Below are positions 42,997 through 51,123 of a DNA stretch of 64,000 bases, piece by piece (position 1 is the stretch's first letter; every line of letters begins with the position of its first letter). Source of the DNA: Oceanihabitans iliipiscarium (lineage in GTDB: Bacteria > Bacteroidota > Bacteroidia > Flavobacteriales > Flavobacteriaceae). A program made the position numbers and the translations under genes. A model generated the notes under the pieces. It was not told where the DNA came from and searched no databases. It saw only the letters and a program-made list of their open reading frames with translations. Location: NCBI RefSeq assembly GCF_042686125.1, contig NZ_JBHUOV010000007.1:62001-126000 (forward strand), in the 5' to 3' direction.

Positions 42997-43506
42997 ATGA
43001 AAAAAATAATATTACTTATTGCAGTTTCTATAGCTATAATTGCATGTAAAAGCGAAAAAAAAGAAGCTGTTGAAACTACAGATGAAATAAAGCAAGAAGT
43101 GACGTATAAATCCTTTGGAAAAGAAATTAGTGCAGATAACGCTATAGAAAGTAAATCAATGGCAGAGCACTACAAATCTATGAAAGTAGGAGATAGTGCT
43201 GACTCAAAAATGATCGCAAAAGTAGATGAGGTTTGTCAGGCTAAAGGTTGCTGGATGAAACTAAATTTAGATAATGGAGAACAAGTGATGGTAAAGTTTA
43301 AAGATTATGGTTTTTTTATGCCAAAAAACATTGCTGGAAAAGAAGTGATAGTTAATGGTAAAGCTTATGTCAATGAAGTCCCTGTTAGCGAACTTCGTCA
43401 TTATGCTGAAGATGCTGGAAAGTCTGCTGAAGAAATTGCTTTAATTACTGAAGCTGAAAAAACATATTCTTTTGAAGCTGATGGTGTTTTACTATTAGAA
43501 GAATAA
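42997..43506 (+). CDS. DUF4920 lipoprotein
   Basis: The 169-residue protein has a lipobox (SIAIIAC, Cys17). The DUF4920 domain is an OB-like beta barrel with CQAKGCWMKLNLDNGEQ and FKDYGFFMPKNIAGKEV. The CxxxxCW segment is typical and may bind metal. It is likely in the periplasm. The first gene of a tight three-gene unit; the cytochrome-like gene follows after three bases. Confidence 0.88.
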   Translation: MKKIILLIAVSIAIIACKSEKKEAVETTDEIKQEVTYKSFGKEISADNAIESKSMAEHYKSMKVGDSADSKMIAKVDEVCQAKGCWMKLNLDNGEQVMVKFKDYGFFMPKNIAGKEVIVNGKAYVNEVPVSELRHYAEDAGKSAEEIALITEAEKTYSFEADGVLLLEE

Positions 43507-43509
43507 ACA

Positions 43510-43944
43510 ATGAGACATATAATCTGCACTATAATATTGATGACATTATTTGGATGTAATTCTAACAAAGAAGAACAAACAAAAGATGACAGTAAGATAG
43601 TTTATGATATGTATGAACCTTCAGAAATGTCATTGCTCATGAACGAGATGTATGACTATAATTTAAAAATAAAAGAGGAAATTCTTGCAGGTGAAATCCC
43701 AAAAGAATTTCCTTTAGATTTTCTTAAAATTCATACCGCAGAGCTTTCAGAGTTTAAATCTAGAAATGAAACATTCAAAAGCTTTTCAACTCTATTTATT
43801 AATGCTGAAAGAGAAGTCTTTAAACCTAATGATTCTATAAGCATTGAAAGCCGATTTAACAATGCTGTTGGAGTTTGTATATCTTGCCACCAAACCGAAT
43901 GCACTGGTCCAATACCAAGAATTAAAAAACTATTAATTCAATAG
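43510..43944 (+). CDS. Lipoprotein c-type cytochrome-like protein
   Basis: The 144-residue product has a lipoprotein signal (MTLFGC, Cys16), a helical middle and a single haem-c attachment motif CISCH at 123-127, near the C-terminus. This is followed by a third cysteine (Cys131) and GPIPRIKKL. Covalent haem and a periplasmic location follow from the motif. A redox or sensor role with the DUF4920 neighbour is inference. It is co-transcribed with the DUF4920 gene and mnmD. Confidence 0.78.
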   Translation: MRHIICTIILMTLFGCNSNKEEQTKDDSKIVYDMYEPSEMSLLMNEMYDYNLKIKEEILAGEIPKEFPLDFLKIHTAELSEFKSRNETFKSFSTLFINAEREVFKPNDSISIESRFNNAVGVCISCHQTECTGPIPRIKKLLIQ

Positions 43945-43945
43945 T

Positions 43946-44620
43946 TTGAAACGCAAAATAATTGTTACAGATGATGGTTCGACAACTATTCATATTCCTG
44001 AGTGGAATGAGCAATACCATTCCACACACGGCGCAATTCAGGAAGCACAGCATGTTTTTGTAAAAGCAGGTTTACACCACTATATTTTAGAAAACAAGAC
44101 TAAAAATGTTGCGATACTAGAAATAGGTTTAGGCACAGCATTAAATGCTTTTATGACTTTATTAGAAGCTGAAAAATTAGACCTACAAATAGAATATCAT
44201 GGTGTTGAAGCTTATCCAATTTCCTTACTTGAAATCAATCAACTTAATTATCCAGAACAATTAAACGCTATAAAAAAGAAGCAGATTTTTAATACAATTC
44301 ATGATGTTCCATGGGAAGACATCCATCACGTCACTGATTATTTTCAACTTAAAAAAGTAAACAAGGACTTTTCTGAGATAGATTATGAAGAAACTTTTCA
44401 TCTCATATATTTTGATGCCTTTGGCGCAAGAGTACAACCAGAGTTGTGGGTAGAATCTATTTTTGAAATCATGTATAAAGCACTTAAAACTCAAGGTGTA
44501 TTAGTGACCTATTCAGCAAAAGGAAGTGTGAGACGAGCAATGCAAAGTGTTGGCTTTATAGTTGAACGGTTAGAAGGACCTCCAGGAAAACGAGAGATGC
44601 TTCGAGCCACTAAACCATAA
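43946..44620 (+). CDS. mnmD: tRNA (mnm5s2U34) methyltransferase MnmD
   Basis: The 224-residue SAM-dependent enzyme completes the wobble modification mnm5s2U34. It is the stand-alone form of the MnmC methyltransferase domain. Features include DDGSTTIHIPEWNEQYHSTHGA at the start, the SAM-binding ILEIGLGTALNAF, YHGVEAYP, IYFDAFGARVQPELW and LVTYSAKGSVRRAM. The only start that retains the conserved N-terminus is TTG at 43946, one base after the preceding stop, which implies translational coupling. There is no ATG before the conserved part. Confidence 0.92.
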   Translation: MKRKIIVTDDGSTTIHIPEWNEQYHSTHGAIQEAQHVFVKAGLHHYILENKTKNVAILEIGLGTALNAFMTLLEAEKLDLQIEYHGVEAYPISLLEINQLNYPEQLNAIKKKQIFNTIHDVPWEDIHHVTDYFQLKKVNKDFSEIDYEETFHLIYFDAFGARVQPELWVESIFEIMYKALKTQGVLVTYSAKGSVRRAMQSVGFIVERLEGPPGKREMLRATKP

Positions 44621-44639
44621 ATTTTTTATAAAAGGATAT

Positions 44640-45056
44640 TTAATTATTCTTTTGGCAATTTGAATAATAAAAATCATACATCGCAGGAATAGAGTCATAA
44701 AAAGTAGCTTTTCCTTTAAAATTTAAAATATAGTTGCAGCTACCTTCTTTTTCAAACATTTTTTGAAACGCAAAAATTAAAATAGATTTATCTACTTTTA
44801 GTTTATCTAAGGCTGTTATTATATTCCAATAATGTATTGCAGTATAGTTTTTTACATCATTATTTAATTCGTTCTTAACTTCTGAAATCACAAATTTTGC
44901 AAAACTAAAATGATCATCTGAAACACCTTCTTTTTGAATAGGCTGATAGGTAAAGAAATCAGTTTCAAAGTGTGTAAAACTTAAAGTTGAAGGCGCTTGA
45001 CAATAGCAAGTTGTAAGCGTGATAAAGAAAAATAAAAACTTAATAAGCGGTTTCAT
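44640..45056 (-). CDS. Secreted hypothetical protein
   Basis: The 138-residue protein has a signal peptide (FFITLTTCYCQ, to about 20) and an otherwise unremarkable mixed sequence with cysteines near the C-terminus (GSCNYIL, YYSNCQ). I do not recognise a family. It is a lone leftward gene, convergent with the mnmD operon. Confidence 0.65.
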   Translation of the reverse strand: MKPLIKFLFFFITLTTCYCQAPSTLSFTHFETDFFTYQPIQKEGVSDDHFSFAKFVISEVKNELNNDVKNYTAIHYWNIITALDKLKVDKSILIFAFQKMFEKEGSCNYILNFKGKATFYDSIPAMYDFYYSNCQKNN

Positions 45057-45178
45057 TTTTAAGCGCAGAGATTTTAGGTTTTAATGCAATTGTAAATTAT
45101 GATTTAAGATTATAAGGATGATTATAAAGGCTTCAATATATTGATAATTAATATTTTAATCAAATTAGTAGAGCAAAA

Positions 45179-45208
45179 AAAAGCCTTACTTCAATAAGTA
45201 AGGCTTTT
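45179..45208 (-). terminator. Intrinsic terminator of the yceI-like gene
   Basis: A perfect 13-bp stem pairs AAAAGCCTTACTT at 45179-45191 with 45196-45208 around CAAT. It is followed by T residues on the minus strand. Confidence 0.9.
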
Positions 45209-45232
45209 CATCTAATTTAAATTATTTAGGTA

Positions 45233-45901
45233 TTAATTTTTTCTACCTTTAATAGCAATTTTTAGCTCGATTTCATCATTAATAAACTTGTCGCCAAGAT
45301 TATCAAAAACAGACTTTGAGCCATAATTGATTTCCCATTTCGTTCTATCAATTGTAAAGGCATCACTATCAATCATAACCATATCGCCTTCTGTTGTAAT
45401 TTGAGCAGGAAAAGTAATATTGTTTTTAATGTCTTTAAGCGTTAAATTTCCTGAAAGTAGTACTCTGCCGTCTTTGTCTGGTTGAGTTCCAGTAACTTCA
45501 AAAGCAGCAGTTGGAAATTTCGCCACATTAAAAAATTCACCTTCTTCTCCTTCAGCACTACCTTTTAAATGAGCTTCTAATTTCGCTTTCATTTCACCAT
45601 TTAAATCCTCGCAAACAATAGAGTTCATGTCAATTAAAAAAGTACCACTCTTTAAATCACCATTTTCCATATGGAAAACACCATTATCAATATTTATTGA
45701 TCCAGAATGTGTTCCAGTTGGTTTAAATCCTTTCCATGCAATTACAGATTCAGACACCTTAACATTGTATTTTTGCATTGAACTTTCAGACACAGCTGCA
45801 GCTTCCGCTTCACTTGTATCTGCTTCTTTTGCTTTTTTACAACCAACAACTGCAATGCATAAGGTAACAACAGTAAAAATATTTAAAACTTGTTTTTTCA
45901 T
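45233..45901 (-). CDS. YceI-family lipoprotein
   Basis: The 222-residue protein has a lipobox (CIAVVGC, Cys21), an alanine/glutamate-rich linker (about 24-42), and a YceI lipocalin-like domain (VIAWKGFKPTGTHSGSINI, GTFLIDMNSI, FPTAAFEVTG, LTLKDIKNNITFP). YceI proteins bind polyisoprenoid-type lipids in the periplasm. Lipid anchoring is common in this phylum. It is monocistronic and divergent from grpE-dnaJ. Confidence 0.93.
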   Translation of the reverse strand: MKKQVLNIFTVVTLCIAVVGCKKAKEADTSEAEAAAVSESSMQKYNVKVSESVIAWKGFKPTGTHSGSINIDNGVFHMENGDLKSGTFLIDMNSIVCEDLNGEMKAKLEAHLKGSAEGEEGEFFNVAKFPTAAFEVTGTQPDKDGRVLLSGNLTLKDIKNNITFPAQITTEGDMVMIDSDAFTIDRTKWEINYGSKSVFDNLGDKFINDEIELKIAIKGRKN

Positions 45902-45992
45902 AATAATTTATTTGTTTTAGTATTTAAGTTGTAAAAATAAGAAATAGTTAATGTGTTTAGACAAAAAAAACATAAAAAAAAAGGAGTGACAT

Positions 45993-46029
45993 TTTGACAT
46001 TTTCATAATAATGGCAGTACTTTTGCCAT
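45993..46029 (+). promoter_or_regulatory. Promoter of grpE-dnaJ with an overlapping dyad
   Basis: TTTG at 45993-45996 and TACTTTTG at 46018-46025 (21-base spacing) match the primary-sigma consensus. The dyad ATGGCA-N7-TGCCAT (46011-46029) straddles the -7 box and could bind a repressor. No CIRCE element is seen. Confidence 0.7.
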
Positions 46030-46063
46030 CTGTAAAAAGTATTTATAAAATCTAGATACAAAA

Positions 46064-46591
46064 ATGAGCAAAAAAAATAAAAAAGAAGAAGTGATAGAAG
46101 AGACTGTAGAGCAGCAAGAAGTTGACATACAGGTCCTTTCAGAGGAAGAGAAATTGCAAGAAGAAATCAAATTAGAAAAAGATAAATTTTTACGTCTATT
46201 TGCTGAATTTGAGAACTACAAAAAAAGAACGACTAAAGAGCGTATAGAATTGTTTAAAACCGCTAGTCAAGACGTCATGGTGTCATTATTACCAGTTCTT
46301 GATGATTTTGAACGCGCTTTAAGTCATATTGAAGATGATAAAGAAGCTGAAGATTTACGTAAAGGCGTGTTACTTATATACCAAAAGCTTCTTTCTACTC
46401 TAGAGCAAAAAGGGCTTTCGGTAGTTAAAGTTGCTCAAGGCGATTTATTTAATGCCGATGATCATGAAGCTATAACTCAAATTCCTGCGCCTAACGAGGA
46501 TTTAAAAGGAAAAGTAATTGATGTGGTAGAAAAAGGATACAAATTAGGAGAAAAAGTGATTCGCTTTCCAAAAGTGGTAATAGGACAATAA
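46064..46591 (+). CDS. grpE: Nucleotide exchange factor GrpE
   Basis: The 175-residue cochaperone releases ADP from DnaK. An acidic/lysine-rich N-terminus and a long coiled coil (about 25-75, FLRLFAEFENYKKRTTKER) lead into LLPVLDDFERALSH and the C-terminal beta-wing (FNADDHEAITQIPAPNEDLKG, VIRFPKVVIGQ). The length is typical. dnaJ starts two bases after its stop. dnaK is not in the window. Confidence 0.96.
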   Translation: MSKKNKKEEVIEETVEQQEVDIQVLSEEEKLQEEIKLEKDKFLRLFAEFENYKKRTTKERIELFKTASQDVMVSLLPVLDDFERALSHIEDDKEAEDLRKGVLLIYQKLLSTLEQKGLSVVKVAQGDLFNADDHEAITQIPAPNEDLKGKVIDVVEKGYKLGEKVIRFPKVVIGQ

Positions 46592-46592
46592 T

Positions 46593-47720
46593 ATGGCAAA
46601 AAGAGATTATTACGAAATATTAGGCATAAGCAAAAGTGCTACAGCGACTGAAATAAAAAAGGCTTATAGAAAAATGGCTTTAAAGTATCATCCAGATAAA
46701 AATCCTGATGATAAAGAAGCTGAAGCAAAATTTAAAGAAGCTGCAGAAGCTTATGAAGTTTTAAGTAATGCTGATAAAAAGTCGCGATACGATCAGTTTG
46801 GTCATCAAGCTTTTGATGGTGCTGGAGGTTTTGGTGGTGGAAATATGAATATGGATGACATCTTTAGCCAGTTTGGAGATATTTTTGGAGGTGCTTTTGG
46901 AGGAGGCGGTTTTTCTGGCTTTGGAGGAGGCGGAGGCTTTAGTGGTCAACGTCGTGTTAAAGGAAGTAATTTGCGTATTCGAGTTAAATTGACTCTTGAA
47001 GAAATTGCTAATGGTGTTGAAAAGAAAATAAAAGTCAAACGTAAAGTACAAGCCAAAGGCACAACATACAAAACTTGTTCAACATGTAATGGCTCTGGTC
47101 AAGTAACGCGTGTTACCAATACTATTTTAGGTAGAATGCAAACAGCATCAGCCTGTACTACCTGTGGTGGAGCTGGACAAACAATCGATAAGAAACCTGC
47201 AGACGCTGACGCTCAAGGTTTAATCATAAAAGAAGAAACAGTTTCAATAAAAATTCCAGCAGGTGTTGTAGATGGTATGCAATTAAAAGTATCTGGAAAA
47301 GGGAATGGAGCTCCAGGAAATGGTATTTCTGGTGATTTGTTGGTTGCCATCGAAGAAGAAAACCATCCAACATTACAACGTGAAGGCGATAATTTGCATT
47401 ATGACATGTATATAAGTCTTTCTGATGCAGTCTTAGGAACCTCTAAAGAAATTGATACAGTAACAGGAAAAGTGCGTATAAAAGTAGAAGCAGGTGTTCA
47501 GTCTGGTAAAATTTTACGCTTACGCGGAAAAGGAATTCCAAGCATTAATGGTTATGGAAAAGGAGATTTATTGGTTCATGTTAATGTATGGACACCAAAA
47601 ACACTAAGTAAACAGCAAAAAGAATTTTTTGAATCGATGCGTGAAGATGAACATTTTTCTCCAAAACCAGAAAGTTCAGATAAATCTTTTTTTGAAAAAG
47701 TTAAAGACATGTTTTCATAA
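46593..47720 (+). CDS. dnaJ: Chaperone DnaJ with a reduced zinc domain
   Basis: The 375-residue protein has a J domain with HPD at 33-35, a Gly/Phe region (about 68-120, FGGGNMNMDDIF) and C-terminal substrate-binding domains (IPAGVVDGMQLKVSGKGN, GDLLVAIEEENHP). Only two of the four CxxCxGxG motifs of classical DnaJ remain (Cys162/165 and Cys188/191), enough for one zinc ion, joined by the usual VTNTILGRMQTAS segment. This shortened form is common in Flavobacteriaceae, as I recall. It stimulates DnaK ATPase. Operon with grpE. Confidence 0.95.
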   Translation: MAKRDYYEILGISKSATATEIKKAYRKMALKYHPDKNPDDKEAEAKFKEAAEAYEVLSNADKKSRYDQFGHQAFDGAGGFGGGNMNMDDIFSQFGDIFGGAFGGGGFSGFGGGGGFSGQRRVKGSNLRIRVKLTLEEIANGVEKKIKVKRKVQAKGTTYKTCSTCNGSGQVTRVTNTILGRMQTASACTTCGGAGQTIDKKPADADAQGLIIKEETVSIKIPAGVVDGMQLKVSGKGNGAPGNGISGDLLVAIEEENHPTLQREGDNLHYDMYISLSDAVLGTSKEIDTVTGKVRIKVEAGVQSGKILRLRGKGIPSINGYGKGDLLVHVNVWTPKTLSKQQKEFFESMREDEHFSPKPESSDKSFFEKVKDMFS

Positions 47721-48046
47721 AGATGTTTAAGTTTAATGAGATGTTTTGTTTTTAATCAAGTTTATTTTTTTGAAAGAAGACAACAATTTCCTTTCATTTA
47801 ACATTTATTTAGCAAAAAACAGTATATTTGATTTATCACTAATTTATTTTAGTGGTAATTTTTCTTTTTCATAGCAATTTTTTCCCATCCTTTAACTTAA
47901 TAGTCAAAGGGTGGGTTTTGTTTTTTTATTGAATTTATTTTGCTTCTTTTTAGCTATACCAGAATCATTTAAATTAAAGTTAATAGAACTTTATCTCCTC
48001 TAACATTTTTCTATCTTTACAATTCATATATATTAAATAGCATTTT
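47721..48046. other. Intergenic region after dnaJ
   Basis: About 325 bases without a gene. It holds a small hairpin (CACTAA/TTAGTG near 47837-47853), the dnaJ-side terminator at 47884-47930, and near 48012-48019 a TATCTTTA box, one base off the -7 consensus, as a likely promoter for the ABC exporter operon. Confidence 0.5.
47884..47930 (+). terminator. Terminator downstream of dnaJ
   Basis: CCCATCCTTT at 47884-47893 pairs with AAAGGGTGGG at 47906-47915 (one T-G wobble), followed by a T-rich tail. It lies about 160 bases after the dnaJ stop. Confidence 0.75.
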
Positions 48047-48973
48047 ATGAATAACCTCTTAGAAGCACATGCAGTTTCTAAAAATTTCGGAGATTTTACT
48101 GCACTAAATAATGTTTCTATTTCTGTCCCTAAAGGAAGTATTTTTGGATTGCTTGGACCAAACGGTGCAGGAAAAACAACCCTTATTCGTGTCATTAATC
48201 AAATTACTATGCCTGATGCAGGACATGTTATTTTAGATGGTGAACCATTGCAAGCACACCATATAAAGGATATTGGCTATTTGCCTGAAGAACGTGGTTT
48301 GTATAAGTCTATGAAAGTAGGAGAGCAAGCATTATACTTAGCACAATTAAAAGGATTAAGTAAAACAGAAGCAAAAAAACGATTAAAATATTGGTTTGAG
48401 CGTTTAGAAATAGGCGATTGGTGGAATAAAAAAATACAGGAACTTTCTAAAGGAATGGCTCAAAAAATACAGTTTGTCGTAACCGTTTTACACGAACCTA
48501 AGCTGTTGATTTTTGACGAACCTTTTTCAGGCTTTGATCCTATAAATGCCAATTTAATTAAAGATGAAATTTTAAGGCTTAAAAATGAAGGTGCTACAGT
48601 TATTTTTTCAACACATCGAATGGAGTCTGTTGAGGAGTTATGCGATCATATCGCACTTTTGCATCAATCAAATAAAATATTAGATGGTAAGCTTACCGAC
48701 ATCAAAAGACAATATAAAACGAACACTTTTGAAGTTGGAATTAAAGCTTCCGATAAAAGAACGCTTACAGAAGTTATATCTCAAAAATTTAATACGTCAC
48801 TTACGCATTTTAAATCTTTAGATGATGATTTAAAACTTAATATAAAACTTTCAGAAAATGAAACACCAAACGACTTGTTGAGCTATTTAACAACCAAGGG
48901 TGAAGTTTCACATTTTGTGGAGTTAGTTCCAAGTGCTAACGATATTTTTATTCAAGCCGTAAAGAATAACTAA
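48047..48973 (+). CDS. ABC transporter ATP-binding protein (NatA-like)
   Basis: The 308-residue ATPase has Walker A GPNGAGKTT (about residues 38-46), signature ELSKGMAQKI (an atypical LSKGM form), Walker B LLIFDEPFSGFDP, and the H-loop STHRMES. The C-terminal DUF4162-like extension (about 220-308) is typical of the NatA/CcmA exporters. It pairs with the permease three bases downstream. The substrate is unknown; relatives export sodium, antibiotics or small peptides. Confidence 0.92.
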   Translation: MNNLLEAHAVSKNFGDFTALNNVSISVPKGSIFGLLGPNGAGKTTLIRVINQITMPDAGHVILDGEPLQAHHIKDIGYLPEERGLYKSMKVGEQALYLAQLKGLSKTEAKKRLKYWFERLEIGDWWNKKIQELSKGMAQKIQFVVTVLHEPKLLIFDEPFSGFDPINANLIKDEILRLKNEGATVIFSTHRMESVEELCDHIALLHQSNKILDGKLTDIKRQYKTNTFEVGIKASDKRTLTEVISQKFNTSLTHFKSLDDDLKLNIKLSENETPNDLLSYLTTKGEVSHFVELVPSANDIFIQAVKNN

Positions 48974-48975
48974 TT

Positions 48976-50286
48976 ATGAATCATTTACCACTTATTATAA
49001 AAAGAGAGTATTTAACTAAAGTTAAAAACAAATCGTTCATCATCATGACCATTCTAAGTCCTATCATTATGATAGCACTTATAGCAATTGTAGCTTATTT
49101 ATCTCAATTAAATAATGATAAAACGAGAACTGTATCTATCTTAGATGAAACAGGATTAATTAAGTCTATTTTTCAGAACACAGAAAATACGAGTTATAGT
49201 ATTTTAGAGAATGTAAATATAGACGATGCTAAAATTATAGTTGAAGAAACTGAAACCTACGGAATACTTCATATTCCAAAATATGAATCTATTGATGAAA
49301 CCGTAAAACACATTAAGTTTTATTCTAAAGAAACACCTTCATTGTCCTTAATGACAGGTTTAGAAAGTAAATTAGAAAAAGAGTTTAGAAACTTAAAGTT
49401 ACAACAGGAAGGCATTGATCTTGAAAAATTAAAAGCGTCTGAGACAAATGTTAATATCGCTCAAGAAAGCTTTATTGGCGAGAAAACCTCTAAGGTTGAT
49501 AGTGTGGTTAAACTTATTTTTGGTGGTGCTGCTGGGTATTTGTTATTTATGTTTATCATTATCTATGGTAATATGATTATGCGAAGTGTAATTGAAGAAA
49601 AAACCAGTCGCATTATAGAGGTTATAATTTCTTCGGTTAAACCAATGCAATTAATGCTTGGCAAAATTATAGGCACTTCTTTAGCAGGAATCACACAATT
49701 TGTAATTTGGATGATTCTAGGTGGTGTATTTATGACTTTAGCTTCTGCTATACTTGGGATAGATATTTTACAACAAACACCACAGCAAGAAGTAATGCAA
49801 CAAGCTATGGAAAATCCAGAAGTAAGCACCGAAATTCAAAATGTATTGTCGGCATTTTATAATTTACCAATAGCGAATTTGATATTTGCATTTATCTTAT
49901 TTTTTATCGCTGGCTATTTATTATATAGTTCACTTTATGCAGCTATTGGAGCAGCTGTAGATAATGAGACAGATACACAACAGTTTATGTTGCCTATTTT
50001 AATGCCTTTAATTTTAGCAGTATATATTGGTATCTTTACTGTTGTAGAAGATCCTCATGGAACTGTTTCAACAGTATTTTCATTTATTCCATTTACATCT
50101 CCAGTCGTGATGTTAATGCGAATTCCATTTGGTGTACCTTTATGGCAACAAGGCCTTTCGTTTTTATTATTAGTTGGTACCTTTGTATTAACCGTTTGGT
50201 TTGCAGCAAAAATATATAGAGTTGGAATTTTAATGTACGGCAAAAAACCTAGTTATAAAGAACTAATGAAATGGATTAAATATTAG
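48976..50286 (+). CDS. ABC-2 type permease (NatB-like)
   Basis: The 436-residue permease has an N-terminal helix (about 22-44), an extracytoplasmic domain (about 50-180) and about five further helices. The conserved VIEEKTSRIIEVIISSVKP segment is at about 210-228. This layout is that of NatB/YhfE-like partners of NatA ATPases. The stop is one base before the MscS gene, so they are translated together. Confidence 0.9.
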   Translation: MNHLPLIIKREYLTKVKNKSFIIMTILSPIIMIALIAIVAYLSQLNNDKTRTVSILDETGLIKSIFQNTENTSYSILENVNIDDAKIIVEETETYGILHIPKYESIDETVKHIKFYSKETPSLSLMTGLESKLEKEFRNLKLQQEGIDLEKLKASETNVNIAQESFIGEKTSKVDSVVKLIFGGAAGYLLFMFIIIYGNMIMRSVIEEKTSRIIEVIISSVKPMQLMLGKIIGTSLAGITQFVIWMILGGVFMTLASAILGIDILQQTPQQEVMQQAMENPEVSTEIQNVLSAFYNLPIANLIFAFILFFIAGYLLYSSLYAAIGAAVDNETDTQQFMLPILMPLILAVYIGIFTVVEDPHGTVSTVFSFIPFTSPVVMLMRIPFGVPLWQQGLSFLLLVGTFVLTVWFAAKIYRVGILMYGKKPSYKELMKWIKY

Positions 50287-50287
50287 C

Positions 50288-51112
50288 ATGAAAGAAATTA
50301 AAAACATATTAGCCAAATCTTTTAGTATCACTAAAGAGGTTGAGATTAGTGTTCAAGACATTTTAATCTTGCTTATTGTTTTACTAATAGCCACGCTATT
50401 GTTAAGGTTTATTAGAAAATTAATTACTAGAAAATTGCCAAAAGAAGATAAGCTTAAATTTAAAGCTGTTTTCTCTTATGCTACTTGGCTAAGTTATGTG
50501 ATTATTGTTTTAATTACATTTCATGCTGTAGGTGTTAATGTGACTGGTATTTTTGCTGCTTCTGCAGCATTGTTAATTGGAATTGGTTTAGCATTACAAA
50601 CGCTATTTCAAGATATTATTTCTGGAATTTTTATTTTAATAGACCAATCTGTTCATGTTGGTGATATTATTGAATTAGATGGAAAAGTAGGACGTGTTGA
50701 AGAAATAAAATTACGCACAACTAGAGCCACTACAGCAGATAATAAAGTTGTCGTTATACCTAATCATTTATACTTAACAAATAGCTTATATAATTGGACG
50801 CAAAACGGAACAACCACAAGAGAAAATGTTGAGGTAGGAGTAGCTTATGGTAGTGATGTGCAATTAGTAAAAAAATTGCTTTTACAAGCAGCCGAAAAGC
50901 ATGAGCAGATATTAAAATATCCTGCTCCCACAGTGCTATTTACTAATTTTGGAGATAGTGCATTAAGCTTTAAAATAGTTTTTACTTTAAACGATAGTTT
51001 TAACACACGTTTTATTCAAAGCGACTTGCGTTTTGAAATTGACAAATTATTTAGAGAACACAACATAACAATACCATTCCCACAAAGAGATATTCATATT
51101 ATTCAGAAATAA
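50288..51112 (+). CDS. MscS-family mechanosensitive channel
   Basis: The 274-residue protein has two N-terminal helices (about 22-40 and 60-84). A pore-lining TM3 (ASAALLIGIGLALQTLFQDIISG, about 92-114) leads into the beta domain (VHVGDIIELDGKVGRVEEIKLRTT, VVIPNHLYLTN) and a C-terminal vestibule. Length equals the small MscS type. It gates in response to osmotic downshock. It is embedded in the exporter/regulator operon. Confidence 0.94.
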   Translation: MKEIKNILAKSFSITKEVEISVQDILILLIVLLIATLLLRFIRKLITRKLPKEDKLKFKAVFSYATWLSYVIIVLITFHAVGVNVTGIFAASAALLIGIGLALQTLFQDIISGIFILIDQSVHVGDIIELDGKVGRVEEIKLRTTRATTADNKVVVIPNHLYLTNSLYNWTQNGTTTRENVEVGVAYGSDVQLVKKLLLQAAEKHEQILKYPAPTVLFTNFGDSALSFKIVFTLNDSFNTRFIQSDLRFEIDKLFREHNITIPFPQRDIHIIQK

Positions 51113-51123
51113 TTAATTAAACT

